Of a stretch of 51,332 nucleotides of DNA, positions 7,545 to 16,099 are shown piece after piece. Each line of letters begins with the position of its first letter. Within the stretch, counting starts at the first letter, position 1. Origin of the DNA: Bacteroidales bacterium (lineage in GTDB: Bacteria; Bacteroidota; Bacteroidia; Bacteroidales; P3); contig JAFXMW010000103.1 in NCBI GenBank assembly GCA_017530105.1, positions 1 through 51,332 of the forward strand, read 5' to 3'. The translations under genes were made by a program, and so were the position numbers. Under the pieces are notes generated by a model. That model saw only the letters and a program-made list of their open reading frames with translations. It was not told the origin of the DNA and searched no databases.

Positions 7545-9184
7545 AAAGAATAATTGTTTTGATGGTCATGCTTGCCATGGGTGTGGGCGTACATGCCCAG
7601 CGGCCTGTGGGCGACACGATAAATGTCGGCGAAGGGGACTATCGGTACGACACTGCTCATCGTGCAGGTTTATTTTATATTTCTTCAGGCATTCATTGTT
7701 ATTATGATTATGCGTCGTTATTTTTTGTCTTTGATTTATTATACAACAGAATGCCATATCCCGATGTGAATCCCGGTTATTTTGACGATATTCTTCTTCA
7801 GAGAACTTATCCCGATTTATGGGACAACGGTTCCCATATCGCTGGACAGCAATTCTGCCTATCGAGAGACGAGGAGATAAGGGTGATAGGTGTGGCGGTA
7901 TGCCCCTTGGTGAACCCACAATTGGAGGATAACATCGATTCTACCTGGTATCAAGGTATTTGGGTGGTTCCCATTCTTGATACCACGATGGCGGGTCGGC
8001 TGACGGAATATATGCAACTGTACACTGTTGATGCTGGGAACAGGACGCTACGGTTAAAGGCAGAGGGTCCATGGCGTTGGGAAGACCCGCACCGATATTT
8101 GCAATTTCCCCATTATTACGCTTGGCGGGACACGTTGGACGAAAACTCCAATCCATCCCGAGAATTTGTATTAATAGACAGCACTATTGTCACACCGTTA
8201 TACGAGGTGATGTTTGACACTGGCGTTGTGATACGGGACAGTGCTTTTGTAATTGCCGGCACATATTATAACAATAAATATAGTTTGTATGACTCTGCCA
8301 GTGATGATTATTGAATTCGAAGGATAGTTTTTCGTACACATGACCATTTGCCCACTTGCTATACCGCATGTTTTGTTCGGGAAATGCCCTCCTTTCATGA
8401 TAATACCTTGTGCCTGCCATTTCCCGATCTTGCCATCATTGACTCATTACCATTTTACCGTGAATTGTGGATGAAATATGACACTCTGCCATGGAAATGC
8501 TTAAACTCATGGGATTTAGGTAGGTACTGTAATGATTCACCTTTTGGGCATGACAAACCATATTGGGTTAATAATTTCTTTCCAATACTGGACACGCTGT
8601 GGGGGACACCCTGCGGGGCGGTGACCGGGATGCAAAGTGTGGTGATTGACTCGTCGACTGCTATGGTGATGTGGAGTTCGGACGCGCGTCACCATCGTTG
8701 GGAGGTGTCGTTCTTTCCCAGCGACGACCCTCATGGTGGCACGGTGGTTGACGTGGAGTCGCCACTCGTCACCTTGTCGAATCTGACACCCGGCAGGGAG
8801 TATGGGGTGACGGTACGTGGACTCTGCTACGAGAAGGATTACAGTCCTTGGGGCGACACTCTGTTGTTCACTATGCCGCAGGACACCGCCGCCATCGACA
8901 CCAATGGTGTCGACACCACCCACACGCAGGGAATCCGGCGGCTGAGCAACCTGGATCGCTTTACGCAGTTAACGCCAAACCCGGCATCGGTGGCGGTGAG
9001 AGTGTTCTCCTCCTACAGGTTGCAGTCGGTGGTGTTGTACGACCTGCAGGGGCGGCCGGTGCTGGAGCAGAAGGCCGAGGGTCTGTTCGCCACGGTGGAT
9101 GTCTCCGCCCTGTCGCGCGGCACCTATATAGCGGCAATCAGCACCCCGCAAGGCATCGCCACGAAGAAACTGATATTAAAGTGA
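7541..9184 (+). pseudogene. T9SS cargo protein interrupted by one in-frame TGA (residue 258)
   Basis: One reading frame runs through both parts, broken only by TGA at 8312-8314; without it the protein would be 547 residues. The first part (257 residues) has a signal peptide (MKRIIVLMVMLAMGVGVHAQ) and an unknown beta-rich domain. The second part keeps reading from the codon after the stop, carries one fibronectin-III-like domain (about residues 360-445: VVIDSSTAMVMWSS, EVSFFPSDD, GREYGVTVRGLC), and ends in a T9SS sorting domain (LTPNPASVAVRVFSSY, ALSRGTYIAAIS, TKKLILK). A single TGG-to-TGA change (Trp258) would explain the break. TGA is used as a normal stop by neighbours (stops at 640 and 7544), so general recoding is unlikely. 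It could be a recent pseudogene, a programmed readthrough site or an assembly error. It overlaps the upstream secreted-protein gene by four bases. Confidence 0.75.
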
Positions 9185-9278
9185 TGATGTGACGGTTGAG
9201 TCTATAACGCGGTCTTTTTTTTGTTGAGTACAATAAAAAGATGTTTTTTCCGTTAGAGTAGGAAAATTTGTCTGCGTT

Positions 9279-10475
9279 ATGAAGATTTTGGTTCTCAATT
9301 GTGGTAGTTCATCACTTAAGTATCAATTGATTGATGTGGATACCCGGGCTGTGTTGACAAAGGGGTTGTTGGAGCGTATTGGATTGGAGCAGGGAGTTTT
9401 TTCCTATACCAGCAAAGGGGAGAAGCATGTTGTTGAATGTCCTATTCCAAACCATACGGAAGGATTGCGTATGGTGATGGATGCTTTGGTGTGTCCAGAG
9501 ACAGGCGTGGTGGCTTCGCTGCAGGAGGTCTCGGCTGTGGGTCACAGATTTGCCCATGGCGGCGAGTATTTCAAGCAGAGCGTACTCATCACCCATGAGG
9601 TGCTGGAAAAGGCTCGTGCGCTCACCGACTTGGCTCCGTTGCATATTCCGGGCAATATTATGGGAGTGGAGGCCATGGAGCAGGTGCTTCCTGGTGTGAA
9701 GCAGGTGGCGGTGTTTGACACGGCTTTCAATTGCACGATTGAGCCAAAGGATTATCTTTATGGCATTCCGTATGAGTATTACGAGCAGTATGGGATACGC
9801 CGTTACGGGTTCCACGGGACGAGTCACCGTTTTGTGGCCAAGAAGGGTGCCAAGATGATAGGCAAGTATTGGAAAGACTTGAAGATTATCAGTTGCCATT
9901 TGGGCAGCGGAGCCAGTATCTGCGCCATTGACAAGGGAAGGAGTGTGAACAACAGCATGGGAATGACTTCGCTGGAGGGTTTGACCATGGGGTCGCGATG
10001 TGGCGACATCGACGTGGGTGCGTTGCTGTATCTGATGGAGAAAGCGAATTTGAGTGTTCAGCAGACCAACGATATCTTGTATAAGAAGAGCGGACTGGTG
10101 GGATTGACCGGTGGGGCACAGGACATGCGCGATATTTGGGCTGGCCGCAACAACGGAGACCAACGTTGTATCTATGCTTTCGATGTGTTTGCCCAGCGAT
10201 GCAAGAAATACATTGGAGCTTTTGCCGCCCAGATGAACGGGTGCGATTTGCTCGTTTTCACAGGTGGTATTGGCGAGAACGCTTGGTTTATGCGCCATGC
10301 CATTTTGCAGGACATGGATTGGCTTGGAATAGAGGTGGACATGAAGTTGAATGACCAGACTTCGGGTGTGGATGCCGTAATCTCGAAACCGGGTGCTCGG
10401 GTGGTCACTGCTGTGGTCACTACCGACGAGGAGTTGGCCATTGCCATTGACACGTTTAATATCATCACGGCTTGA
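9279..10475 (+). CDS. ackA: Acetate kinase
   Basis: A 398-residue cytoplasmic enzyme that converts acetyl phosphate and ADP to acetate and ATP, the last step of acetate fermentation. Family motifs are in order: N7 in LVLNCGSSSLKY, R90 in GHRFAHGGE, D147 in VFDTAF, H179/H183 in GFHGTSH, HLGSGAS at 207-213, R240 in GSRCGDID, FTGGIGEN and the C-terminal glutamates in TDEELAIA. Two deviations from the common sequences are visible: AFNCTI where AFHQTM is usual, and GSRCGD instead of GTRSGD. The key residues remain. The usual partner phosphotransacetylase (pta) is not adjacent; a DUF1905 gene follows nine bases downstream instead. Confidence 0.96.
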   Translation: MKILVLNCGSSSLKYQLIDVDTRAVLTKGLLERIGLEQGVFSYTSKGEKHVVECPIPNHTEGLRMVMDALVCPETGVVASLQEVSAVGHRFAHGGEYFKQSVLITHEVLEKARALTDLAPLHIPGNIMGVEAMEQVLPGVKQVAVFDTAFNCTIEPKDYLYGIPYEYYEQYGIRRYGFHGTSHRFVAKKGAKMIGKYWKDLKIISCHLGSGASICAIDKGRSVNNSMGMTSLEGLTMGSRCGDIDVGALLYLMEKANLSVQQTNDILYKKSGLVGLTGGAQDMRDIWAGRNNGDQRCIYAFDVFAQRCKKYIGAFAAQMNGCDLLVFTGGIGENAWFMRHAILQDMDWLGIEVDMKLNDQTSGVDAVISKPGARVVTAVVTTDEELAIAIDTFNIITA

Positions 10476-10484
10476 TGACGGGTT

Positions 10485-10757
10485 ATGTATAGTTTCAAAG
10501 CCATACTCGTCCAGAACAAGGGAATGGATGCCGCCTATGTGGAGGTGCCGATGGATATTAGGAAAGAGTTTGGGAAGGGTAGGCTGAAGGTGGAAGCCAC
10601 TTTCGACGGGGTTCCCTATAGCGGAAGCATAGTGAATATGGGTGTGAAGGACGCGGAGGGCAATATCTGCTATATCCTTGGGGTCACAAAAGCGATACGC
10701 AAACAGATAGGAAAGACCTTTGGGGAGGAGATTGAGGTAACGTTTTGTCCTGTTTGA
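10485..10757 (+). CDS. DUF1905 domain-containing protein
   Basis: A 90-residue soluble protein matching the small DUF1905 beta-barrel family: FKAILVQNKGMDAAYVEVP near the start, then GRLKVEATFDGVPYSGSI and GVTKAIRKQIGKTFGEEIEV. The family often appears alone or fused to YdeI-type domains, and its function is unknown. The short gap after acetate kinase suggests one transcript, but I see no biochemical link between them. Confidence 0.88.
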   Translation: MYSFKAILVQNKGMDAAYVEVPMDIRKEFGKGRLKVEATFDGVPYSGSIVNMGVKDAEGNICYILGVTKAIRKQIGKTFGEEIEVTFCPV

Positions 10758-10884
10758 AAAAGGAGATGGTAATGTGTTGAAAAGGAGTGTTGTGAATGGG
10801 TGTTGACTCAATGGCTTCAGGTGGGTGTTTACCACTTTATGGGGTTAAAGAGATAATTATTTCTGATATATCATTTTTTTTTAG

Positions 10885-10892
10885 TATTTTTG
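10885..10892 (+). promoter_or_regulatory. -7 promoter box directly upstream of the PqqD-like gene
   Basis: TATTTTTG followed by CATC, the same TTTGCATC context seen in front of several other genes in this window. It ends only four bases before the ATG at 10897, so transcription should begin at or next to the start codon, predicting a leaderless or near-leaderless mRNA. Confidence 0.6.
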
Positions 10893-10896
10893 CATC

Positions 10897-11169
10897 ATGA
10901 AAATTAATCCTATTTTTAAAGTCCGCAAAGTGGCGGGCGAGAACATAATCCTTTTACAAGGAAAGACTAACGGGGACATGACCCGTGTTGTTGCATTTAA
11001 CGAGTCGGCTCTGCTGATGTGGGATTCGCTGCAAGGCAAGGATTTCACTATAGACGATGCCGTGGCGGTGCTGCTTGACAATTATAATGTTGACGAGGCT
11101 ACCGCCCGCAAAGATGCCGAGAGATGGGAGGAGACCATTCGTGAGAATGGCTTGCTGTTGCCTGAATAA
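10897..11169 (+). CDS. PqqD family protein
   Basis: A 90-residue protein with the PqqD-like winged-helix layout: FKVRKVAGENIILLQG, then VVAFNESALLMWDSLQGKDFTIDDAVAVLLDNYNV, and a C-terminal helix ending ENGLLLPE. In characterised pathways PqqD-like domains bind the leader of a precursor peptide and present it to a modifying enzyme. Here the next genes are an HPr-kinase-like protein and a signal-peptidase-like protein; no radical SAM enzyme, cyclase or obvious precursor is adjacent. It is the first gene of a same-strand set running to about 13.65 kb. The family assignment is good; the client peptide is unknown. Confidence 0.88.
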   Translation: MKINPIFKVRKVAGENIILLQGKTNGDMTRVVAFNESALLMWDSLQGKDFTIDDAVAVLLDNYNVDEATARKDAERWEETIRENGLLLPE

Positions 11170-11181
11170 AAACCGTGTGCC

Positions 11182-12066
11182 ATGCCTGACAGTATTTCTT
11201 TTCTGATAGCAGGCCATAGGTTCCGCGTAGTGGGCGACAGGGAGTCGGCATTGTTAAGGACGATGCCAGGTTTTCCTGTTTTTGTGTCAGAGTATGAGGA
11301 ACCGGAATGGCAGGTGGTGTTTGGCTGTGAAATCGAAAAGCCCGACCAGTGGAAGGTGCTTTACGATTTTGTTTTCGAGGCCGATATAATGAAGTGCTTG
11401 TTCGCCAGGAAAGGCGATGAGTATTATTTTGTGATGGAGCCTTATGACGAGGCCGTAGCACCGTTGATGATGCGTTACCACTTGGGCGACAAGAAGGTGG
11501 AAGCCACACAGGGCGTGGATGCCGATATGCTCCGTTTTGCTTTGTGGATTGCATTGTCGATGATGTCGGCATCGAGCAAGATGACCCTTGTCCATTCGTC
11601 GACGATAGTCCACCAAGGCCGTGCAGTGCTGTTCTTGGGAGAGTCTGGTACTGGCAAGAGTACCCATACCCGTTTGTGGATGAAGAGTATTCCCGATGCG
11701 CATTTGCTCAACGACGACAGCCCGGTGTTGGCAGTGGAGAATGGCGAGGCAGTGGTGTATGGATCGCCGTGGAGCGGGAAGACCCATTGCTATCACCAGT
11801 TGCGTTTCCCCTTGGCGGGAGTGGTGAGGCTGTCGCAGGCCCCATATAACAGTATTCGCAGGTTGAGTATTATTGAGGCGTTCTCGGCATTGCATCCTTC
11901 GTTCCCTCCGGCTTTGGCACAGGACGACCGGTTCCAGGATATGTTGGTTGATATGCTTTCCGAGGTGCTTTCGTTGGTACCTGTATTCCATTTGGAATGT
12001 TTGCCCGACGAGGATGCCGCATGGACGAGCCGTGATGCCATCTTTAAAGGAGAACATCATCGTTGA
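11182..12066 (+). CDS. HPr kinase/PEP-carboxykinase-like P-loop protein
   Basis: A 294-residue protein with a Walker A motif GESGTGKST (from residue 153) preceded by HSSTIVHQGRAVLFLG and followed by HTRLWM and LLNDDSPVL. This is the layout of the C-terminal domain of HPr kinases and their relatives that travel with PqqD-like proteins. It lacks an obvious HprK N-terminal domain; the first 140 residues are divergent. Such relatives recur beside PqqD and S24/S26 peptidase genes in Bacteroidota and have been annotated as serine kinases. The substrate, possibly a peptide serine or a small molecule, is unknown. It starts 12 bases after the PqqD-like gene. Confidence 0.82.
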   Translation: MPDSISFLIAGHRFRVVGDRESALLRTMPGFPVFVSEYEEPEWQVVFGCEIEKPDQWKVLYDFVFEADIMKCLFARKGDEYYFVMEPYDEAVAPLMMRYHLGDKKVEATQGVDADMLRFALWIALSMMSASSKMTLVHSSTIVHQGRAVLFLGESGTGKSTHTRLWMKSIPDAHLLNDDSPVLAVENGEAVVYGSPWSGKTHCYHQLRFPLAGVVRLSQAPYNSIRRLSIIEAFSALHPSFPPALAQDDRFQDMLVDMLSEVLSLVPVFHLECLPDEDAAWTSRDAIFKGEHHR

Positions 12067-12088
12067 TGATTGATAATTGGAGGGTTTT

Positions 12089-12898
12089 GTGAGAACAATA
12101 CAAATATCTTTGCCCAACAGCCCCGACAATTTCCTTTTGGTGGAAATGTGTGAGCGATTGAAGGCCGGCCAGACGGTGACAATGCTGTTTGGCGGTGCCA
12201 GCATGTGGCCTATGATTAACGGCAACGGCGATAAAATCAGACTGCGTCCGTTGGATGCCGACGAGGAGTGCAAGCCCGGCAAGGTGTATCTTTTCTTCGA
12301 TGGCAATCATTACATCATCCATAGACTGATGAGGATAAAGAAGGGTGTGCATGATTTCAGGGGCGACAATTGCTTTAAACATGAGTATGTGCACCGCGAT
12401 GGTGTGTTGGCGCAACTGATGACCGTTATTCGCCCCGATGGGACAGAGGTGGACTGCGAAGGAGACTGGTGGCGCAAGCGTTCCCGTAAGGTGGTGCTGC
12501 GCCGTAGTGCCCGTAATTTGATTTACCGTGTGGCCAGTCGCAAGGCACGCAGAAAATGGTCGGTGCTTTATTTTGTGTTGCTTGCCGTGTTGATGTGGGC
12601 TCCGTTGAACGGGCTTGGGCTGCCATTGAATAATTATGTCTTTGGCCTTAGGCTTGACCACCTGTTGCATGGGTTGGTATTTATTCCGTGTGCCTTTTTC
12701 TTGATGGATTGGCTACGACGCCGCCAATGGACGGTGTTGGGGGTGGCAATACTGATAGGCCTGATTACAGAGTTTGGGCAGTATCTTTTGCCATTCCGTG
12801 GTTTTGATGTCAATGATTTGATAGCCAACTTCGGGGGCTCGTTTCTTGGATGGCTTGCCATATTGCCATTTATGCTGCGTCGTCCCTTTAAACAATAA
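12089..12898 (+). CDS. SipW/ER-type S26 signal peptidase fused to a VanZ-like membrane domain
   Basis: The N-terminal half is an S24/S26 peptidase of the Ser-His type. GGASMWPMI holds the nucleophile Ser38, YIIHRLMRI holds His78 in place of the bacterial Lys, and RGDNC holds Asp93 (numbering from the GTG at 12089). The C-terminal half, from about residue 157, has several membrane helices and a VanZ-like signature ending EFGQYLLPFRGFDVNDLIAN. No N-terminal membrane anchor is seen, so the VanZ-like part probably anchors the enzyme. The GTG is preferred to a TTG at 12077 because GGAGGG lies just upstream at normal spacing; the longer form adds four residues. It follows the HPr-kinase-like gene closely and probably processes or releases a product of the PqqD set. 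Confidence 0.82.
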   Translation: MRTIQISLPNSPDNFLLVEMCERLKAGQTVTMLFGGASMWPMINGNGDKIRLRPLDADEECKPGKVYLFFDGNHYIIHRLMRIKKGVHDFRGDNCFKHEYVHRDGVLAQLMTVIRPDGTEVDCEGDWWRKRSRKVVLRRSARNLIYRVASRKARRKWSVLYFVLLAVLMWAPLNGLGLPLNNYVFGLRLDHLLHGLVFIPCAFFLMDWLRRRQWTVLGVAILIGLITEFGQYLLPFRGFDVNDLIANFGGSFLGWLAILPFMLRRPFKQ

Positions 12899-12927
12899 AT
12901 GTCTAACTACATAACATTTAACTTGGT

Positions 12928-13653
12928 ATGTCTGATACACTTGTAATAACGCCTACCTATAATGAGAAAGAGAATATAGAGAATATTATACGCAAGGTGT
13001 TTTCCCTTGGGAAGGAATTCGATATGCTCATTATCGAGGATAATTCGCCCGATGGTACTGCCGACATCGTGAAACGTCTGATGCAGGAGTTTCCCAACCG
13101 TCTCTTTATTAAGGAACGCAAAGGAAAGCTGGGCTTGGGTACCGCCTACCTTGATGGTTTCCGCTGGGGTTTGGAGCATGGTTATGAGTATATGATAGAG
13201 ATGGATGCGGACTTCTCGCATAATCCCGATGACTTGCCGCGACTTTACGAGGCGTGCTCCTCGGGTAAAGGCGATGTGGTGGTCGGCTCGCGCTATGTCG
13301 ATGGGAAAATCAGTGTGGTTAACTGGCCCATGGGACGTTTGATGATGTCTTACTATGCTTCGGTATATGTGCGGTTGGTGACTGGAATGAAAGTGATGGA
13401 TGCCACGGCAGGTTTTGTGTGCTACAGCCGCAAGGTGTTGGAGAAAATGAGATTCGACAAGGTGAAATTTGTAGGCTACGCTTTTCAAATAGAGATGAAG
13501 TACACTGCCACACGTCTTGGTTTCCGTATCTATGAGGTGCCTATTGTTTTTACCGACAGGGTTTTGGGTACGTCGAAGATGAGTATGAAGATTTTCAAAG
13601 AGGCATTTTTCGGAGTGTTCAATCTACGTTTGCGTAATTGGAAAAATTATTAA
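12928..13653 (+). CDS. Polyprenol-phosphate mannosyltransferase-like GT2 (Dpm1 family)
   Basis: A 241-residue glycosyltransferase family 2 enzyme. Visible motifs are VITPTYNEKENI at the start, IIEDNSPDGTADIV, the DxD motif EMDADFSHNP (Asp93, Asp95), and VVGSRYVDG, all typical of polyprenol monophosphomannose synthases. The C-terminus has no transmembrane segments, so it is the short, peripheral Dpm1-like type. It would move a sugar from a nucleotide donor to polyprenyl phosphate at the inner membrane, supplying a lipid-linked donor for surface glycosylation. It lies 29 bases after the peptidase-VanZ gene on the same strand. Confidence 0.9.
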   Translation: MSDTLVITPTYNEKENIENIIRKVFSLGKEFDMLIIEDNSPDGTADIVKRLMQEFPNRLFIKERKGKLGLGTAYLDGFRWGLEHGYEYMIEMDADFSHNPDDLPRLYEACSSGKGDVVVGSRYVDGKISVVNWPMGRLMMSYYASVYVRLVTGMKVMDATAGFVCYSRKVLEKMRFDKVKFVGYAFQIEMKYTATRLGFRIYEVPIVFTDRVLGTSKMSMKIFKEAFFGVFNLRLRNWKNY

Positions 13654-13733
13654 TCCAACATGTTTGGTAGTCTTCCGCCTGACAACAGGGGGGATGTGGT
13701 AACATGAAAGAACTAAGAAAAACACAATAACCC

Positions 13734-15878
13734 ATGAAGAAAACGTTATTTGTTGTGGCACTGATGCTTTCGGTCAGTGTACTCGCACAAGACAAAATGC
13801 TCAGCTCAAAGCAGCTGATGACAAGAGGCCTCTATCCCCAGGCCACAATGTGGGGATTACAATTCGTAGGCAACGGTAACCAGATAGCCTACATACAGGA
13901 CACGGTGCTTTATATGGGTGCTCCCGGCAAGGCCAAGGCACGCCTGACTCTGGGTGATTTGAACAAGGTGCTGGTTGCTTCGGGCGAAGAGTCGATGCGC
14001 TATATGCCATCGTGCAAGATACTTAATGACAAGGAAGTCCGCTTCAGTACCAAAGGAAAGATTCTTGTTTATAACTTTTCAAAGCGCACATTATCGGTGG
14101 TGGCAAATTATCCCACCGATGGTGCTAAAAACATCGACATTGAGGAGACTGGTTTCAAGTCCGCCTACACAGAGAACAATAACCTCTATATAAAGAATGG
14201 CAGCAAGGTGTTTTCCATAGAATCACCAGACCAGGATATTGTCTACGGCCAGTCAGTTCACCGCAATGAATTCGGCATTGAAAAAGGCACTTTCTGGTCC
14301 CCGCAAGGTAATTTCCTGGCTTTTTATCGCATGGACCAGTCAATGGTGACGGATTACCCGCTGGTAAACACTACCGCCCGTATTGCTCGTGAACAGCCTT
14401 TCAAATATCCCATGGCTGGAATGAAGAGTCACGAAGTGACAGTTGGCATCTATGATGCTGCACAAGGAACAGTTTTGTATCTTGATTCCCGTCGTGATGA
14501 AAGTGTTGCCGAGCGTGAGAATTACCTCACTAATCTCAGTTGGGACCCTGCTGAGGAGTATCTCTATATTGCCAAGGTGAACCGTGAGCAGAACCGGATG
14601 TGGTTGGAACGCTACTATGTGTCCGATGGTGAGTTTGACACAGTCCTCTTCGTGGAGTCCAATAGCCGTTATGTGGAGCCCTGTGACCCGATGGTTTTTG
14701 TTCCCAACCACGGCGACCAGTTTCTTTGGTTTAGCCTCCGTGACGGTTATAAGCATCTTTATCTCTACAACACCGACGGGCAAATGCTTCGCCAGATTAC
14801 CAAAGGCAATTATGAGGTAGAGGGTATTATCGGTTTCGACGAGAAAGGAGAAAACGTCTTTGTCTATGCCAATAAAGAAAGTGCAATAGGCCGTGCCGCC
14901 TACCGCGTCAATCTGTCAACCGGCGAGATGGTGCTCCTCACTCCTGCCAAGGGTACCCATTCGGTGGTCATCAACCCAAAAGGTACAATGCTTATCGACA
15001 GTTACAATAGTGTGGAGAATCCCGGGTGTGCCCAGGTTATCGACATCAAGAAAGGCAAACCAGTTGCTAAGCTTTATCAGCTGGACAACCCCTTGGCAGA
15101 GTATGCCATGCCCGACATCAAGATGGGTTCCATCAAGGCTGCCGATGGTGTTACCGACCTTTACTATCGCTTGATTACGCCTCCCAATATGAAGGCTGGA
15201 GAGAAATATCCCACATTGGTTTATGTCTATGGTGGCCCTCATAGTCAGTTGGTCACTGACACTTGGTTGGGTGGTGGAAACCTCTATTTCCTTTTCTTGG
15301 CTCAACAGGGCTATGTGGTATTTACACTTGACAACCGTGGTACCGACAACCGTGGATTTGAGTTTGAGAGCTGCACACACCGCCAGCTGGGTACCATTGA
15401 GATGGCTGACCAGATGGAAGGAGTCAAATTCCTCCACACATTGCCCTATGTGGATAAAGACCGCATGGGTGTGGAAGGTTGGAGCTTTGGTGGCTTTATG
15501 ACCATTACCATGAAACTGGCTCATCCCGAAGTGTTCAAGGTGGGTTGTGCCGGAGGTCCTGTCATTGACTGGAAATGGTACGAAATCATGTATGGCGAGC
15601 GTTATATGGATACCCCGCAGGAGAATCCCGACGGCTATGCAAAGAATTCCCTTCTTGGCAAAGCCAAAGACCTTCAGGGGCGGCTGTTGGTCATCCATGG
15701 TGCCGAGGATAATACTGTGGTTTGGCAGCATAGCATTGAGTTCATCGATGCGTGTATCAAGGCGGGAAAACAAGTGGACTATTTTATTTATCCCCACCAC
15801 GAACATAACGTCCGTGGCTACGACCGCATCCATCTTTACGAGAAGATGTTCGACTATTATGAGACATTCTTGAAATAG
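13734..15878 (+). CDS. Dipeptidyl peptidase IV (S9 family)
   Basis: A 714-residue secreted serine peptidase with signal peptide MKKTLFVVALMLSVSVLAQ. The beta-propeller half carries the family segment NEFGIEKGTFWSPQGNFLAF. The alpha/beta-hydrolase half has the catalytic triad: Ser584 in GWSFGGFMT, Asp659 in GAEDNTV and His691 in HHEHNVRG. Enzymes of this family release Xaa-Pro dipeptides from peptide N-termini, part of protein foraging in Bacteroidales. The full triad and near-standard length suggest an active enzyme. A stem-loop follows 23 bases after the stop. Confidence 0.95.
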   Translation: MKKTLFVVALMLSVSVLAQDKMLSSKQLMTRGLYPQATMWGLQFVGNGNQIAYIQDTVLYMGAPGKAKARLTLGDLNKVLVASGEESMRYMPSCKILNDKEVRFSTKGKILVYNFSKRTLSVVANYPTDGAKNIDIEETGFKSAYTENNNLYIKNGSKVFSIESPDQDIVYGQSVHRNEFGIEKGTFWSPQGNFLAFYRMDQSMVTDYPLVNTTARIAREQPFKYPMAGMKSHEVTVGIYDAAQGTVLYLDSRRDESVAERENYLTNLSWDPAEEYLYIAKVNREQNRMWLERYYVSDGEFDTVLFVESNSRYVEPCDPMVFVPNHGDQFLWFSLRDGYKHLYLYNTDGQMLRQITKGNYEVEGIIGFDEKGENVFVYANKESAIGRAAYRVNLSTGEMVLLTPAKGTHSVVINPKGTMLIDSYNSVENPGCAQVIDIKKGKPVAKLYQLDNPLAEYAMPDIKMGSIKAADGVTDLYYRLITPPNMKAGEKYPTLVYVYGGPHSQLVTDTWLGGGNLYFLFLAQQGYVVFTLDNRGTDNRGFEFESCTHRQLGTIEMADQMEGVKFLHTLPYVDKDRMGVEGWSFGGFMTITMKLAHPEVFKVGCAGGPVIDWKWYEIMYGERYMDTPQENPDGYAKNSLLGKAKDLQGRLLVIHGAEDNTVVWQHSIEFIDACIKAGKQVDYFIYPHHEHNVRGYDRIHLYEKMFDYYETFLK

Positions 15879-15901
15879 GTATTTTTTACATGGTGATGCA
15901 G

Positions 15902-15921
15902 AGGCGACAGCAATGTCGCCT
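15902..15921 (+). terminator. Rho-independent terminator after DPP IV
   Basis: AGGCGAC pairs with GTCGCCT around a 6-nt loop, followed by TTGCTTTTATT. It lies 23 bases after the stop codon. Confidence 0.7.
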
Positions 15922-16099
15922 TTGCTTTTATTATCAAATGCGGTAACGGTTGAAATTAGATTTTGGATAAACCCAAATCGGTCATTGGATTGTGCCCATT
16001 CGCCCCCCAATGGGTAGCACCATACTCCGCAAGAGTTTTCGGCTTCATGACATCACCCCTGACACCAAACCAAATAACCGATTAAGGTTATTAGTAAGG
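15922..16099. other. Non-coding gap without recognised feature
   Basis: About 180 bases between the DPP IV terminator and the diverged 11-bp element. I found no convincing gene, tRNA-like structure or promoter here. A GGTT/AACC-rich stretch is near 16070. Confidence 0.5.

Noticed and set aside
9312-10835. Long open frame (507 residues) antisense to acetate kinase
   Set aside because: Acetate kinase is unmistakable on the other strand and the antisense frame has no recognisable domain.
10796-10900. A 34-residue ORF with a good AGGAG site ending at the PqqD-like start, a tempting precursor peptide
   Set aside because: Its C-terminal third is the poly-T promoter tract of the next gene (SFFFSIF), and the promoter lies inside it, so coincidence is likelier. 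It would deserve a second look only if conserved in relatives.
14916-16010. Long antisense frame in DPP IV
   Set aside because: It overlaps the catalytic domain of DPP IV and shows no motif.
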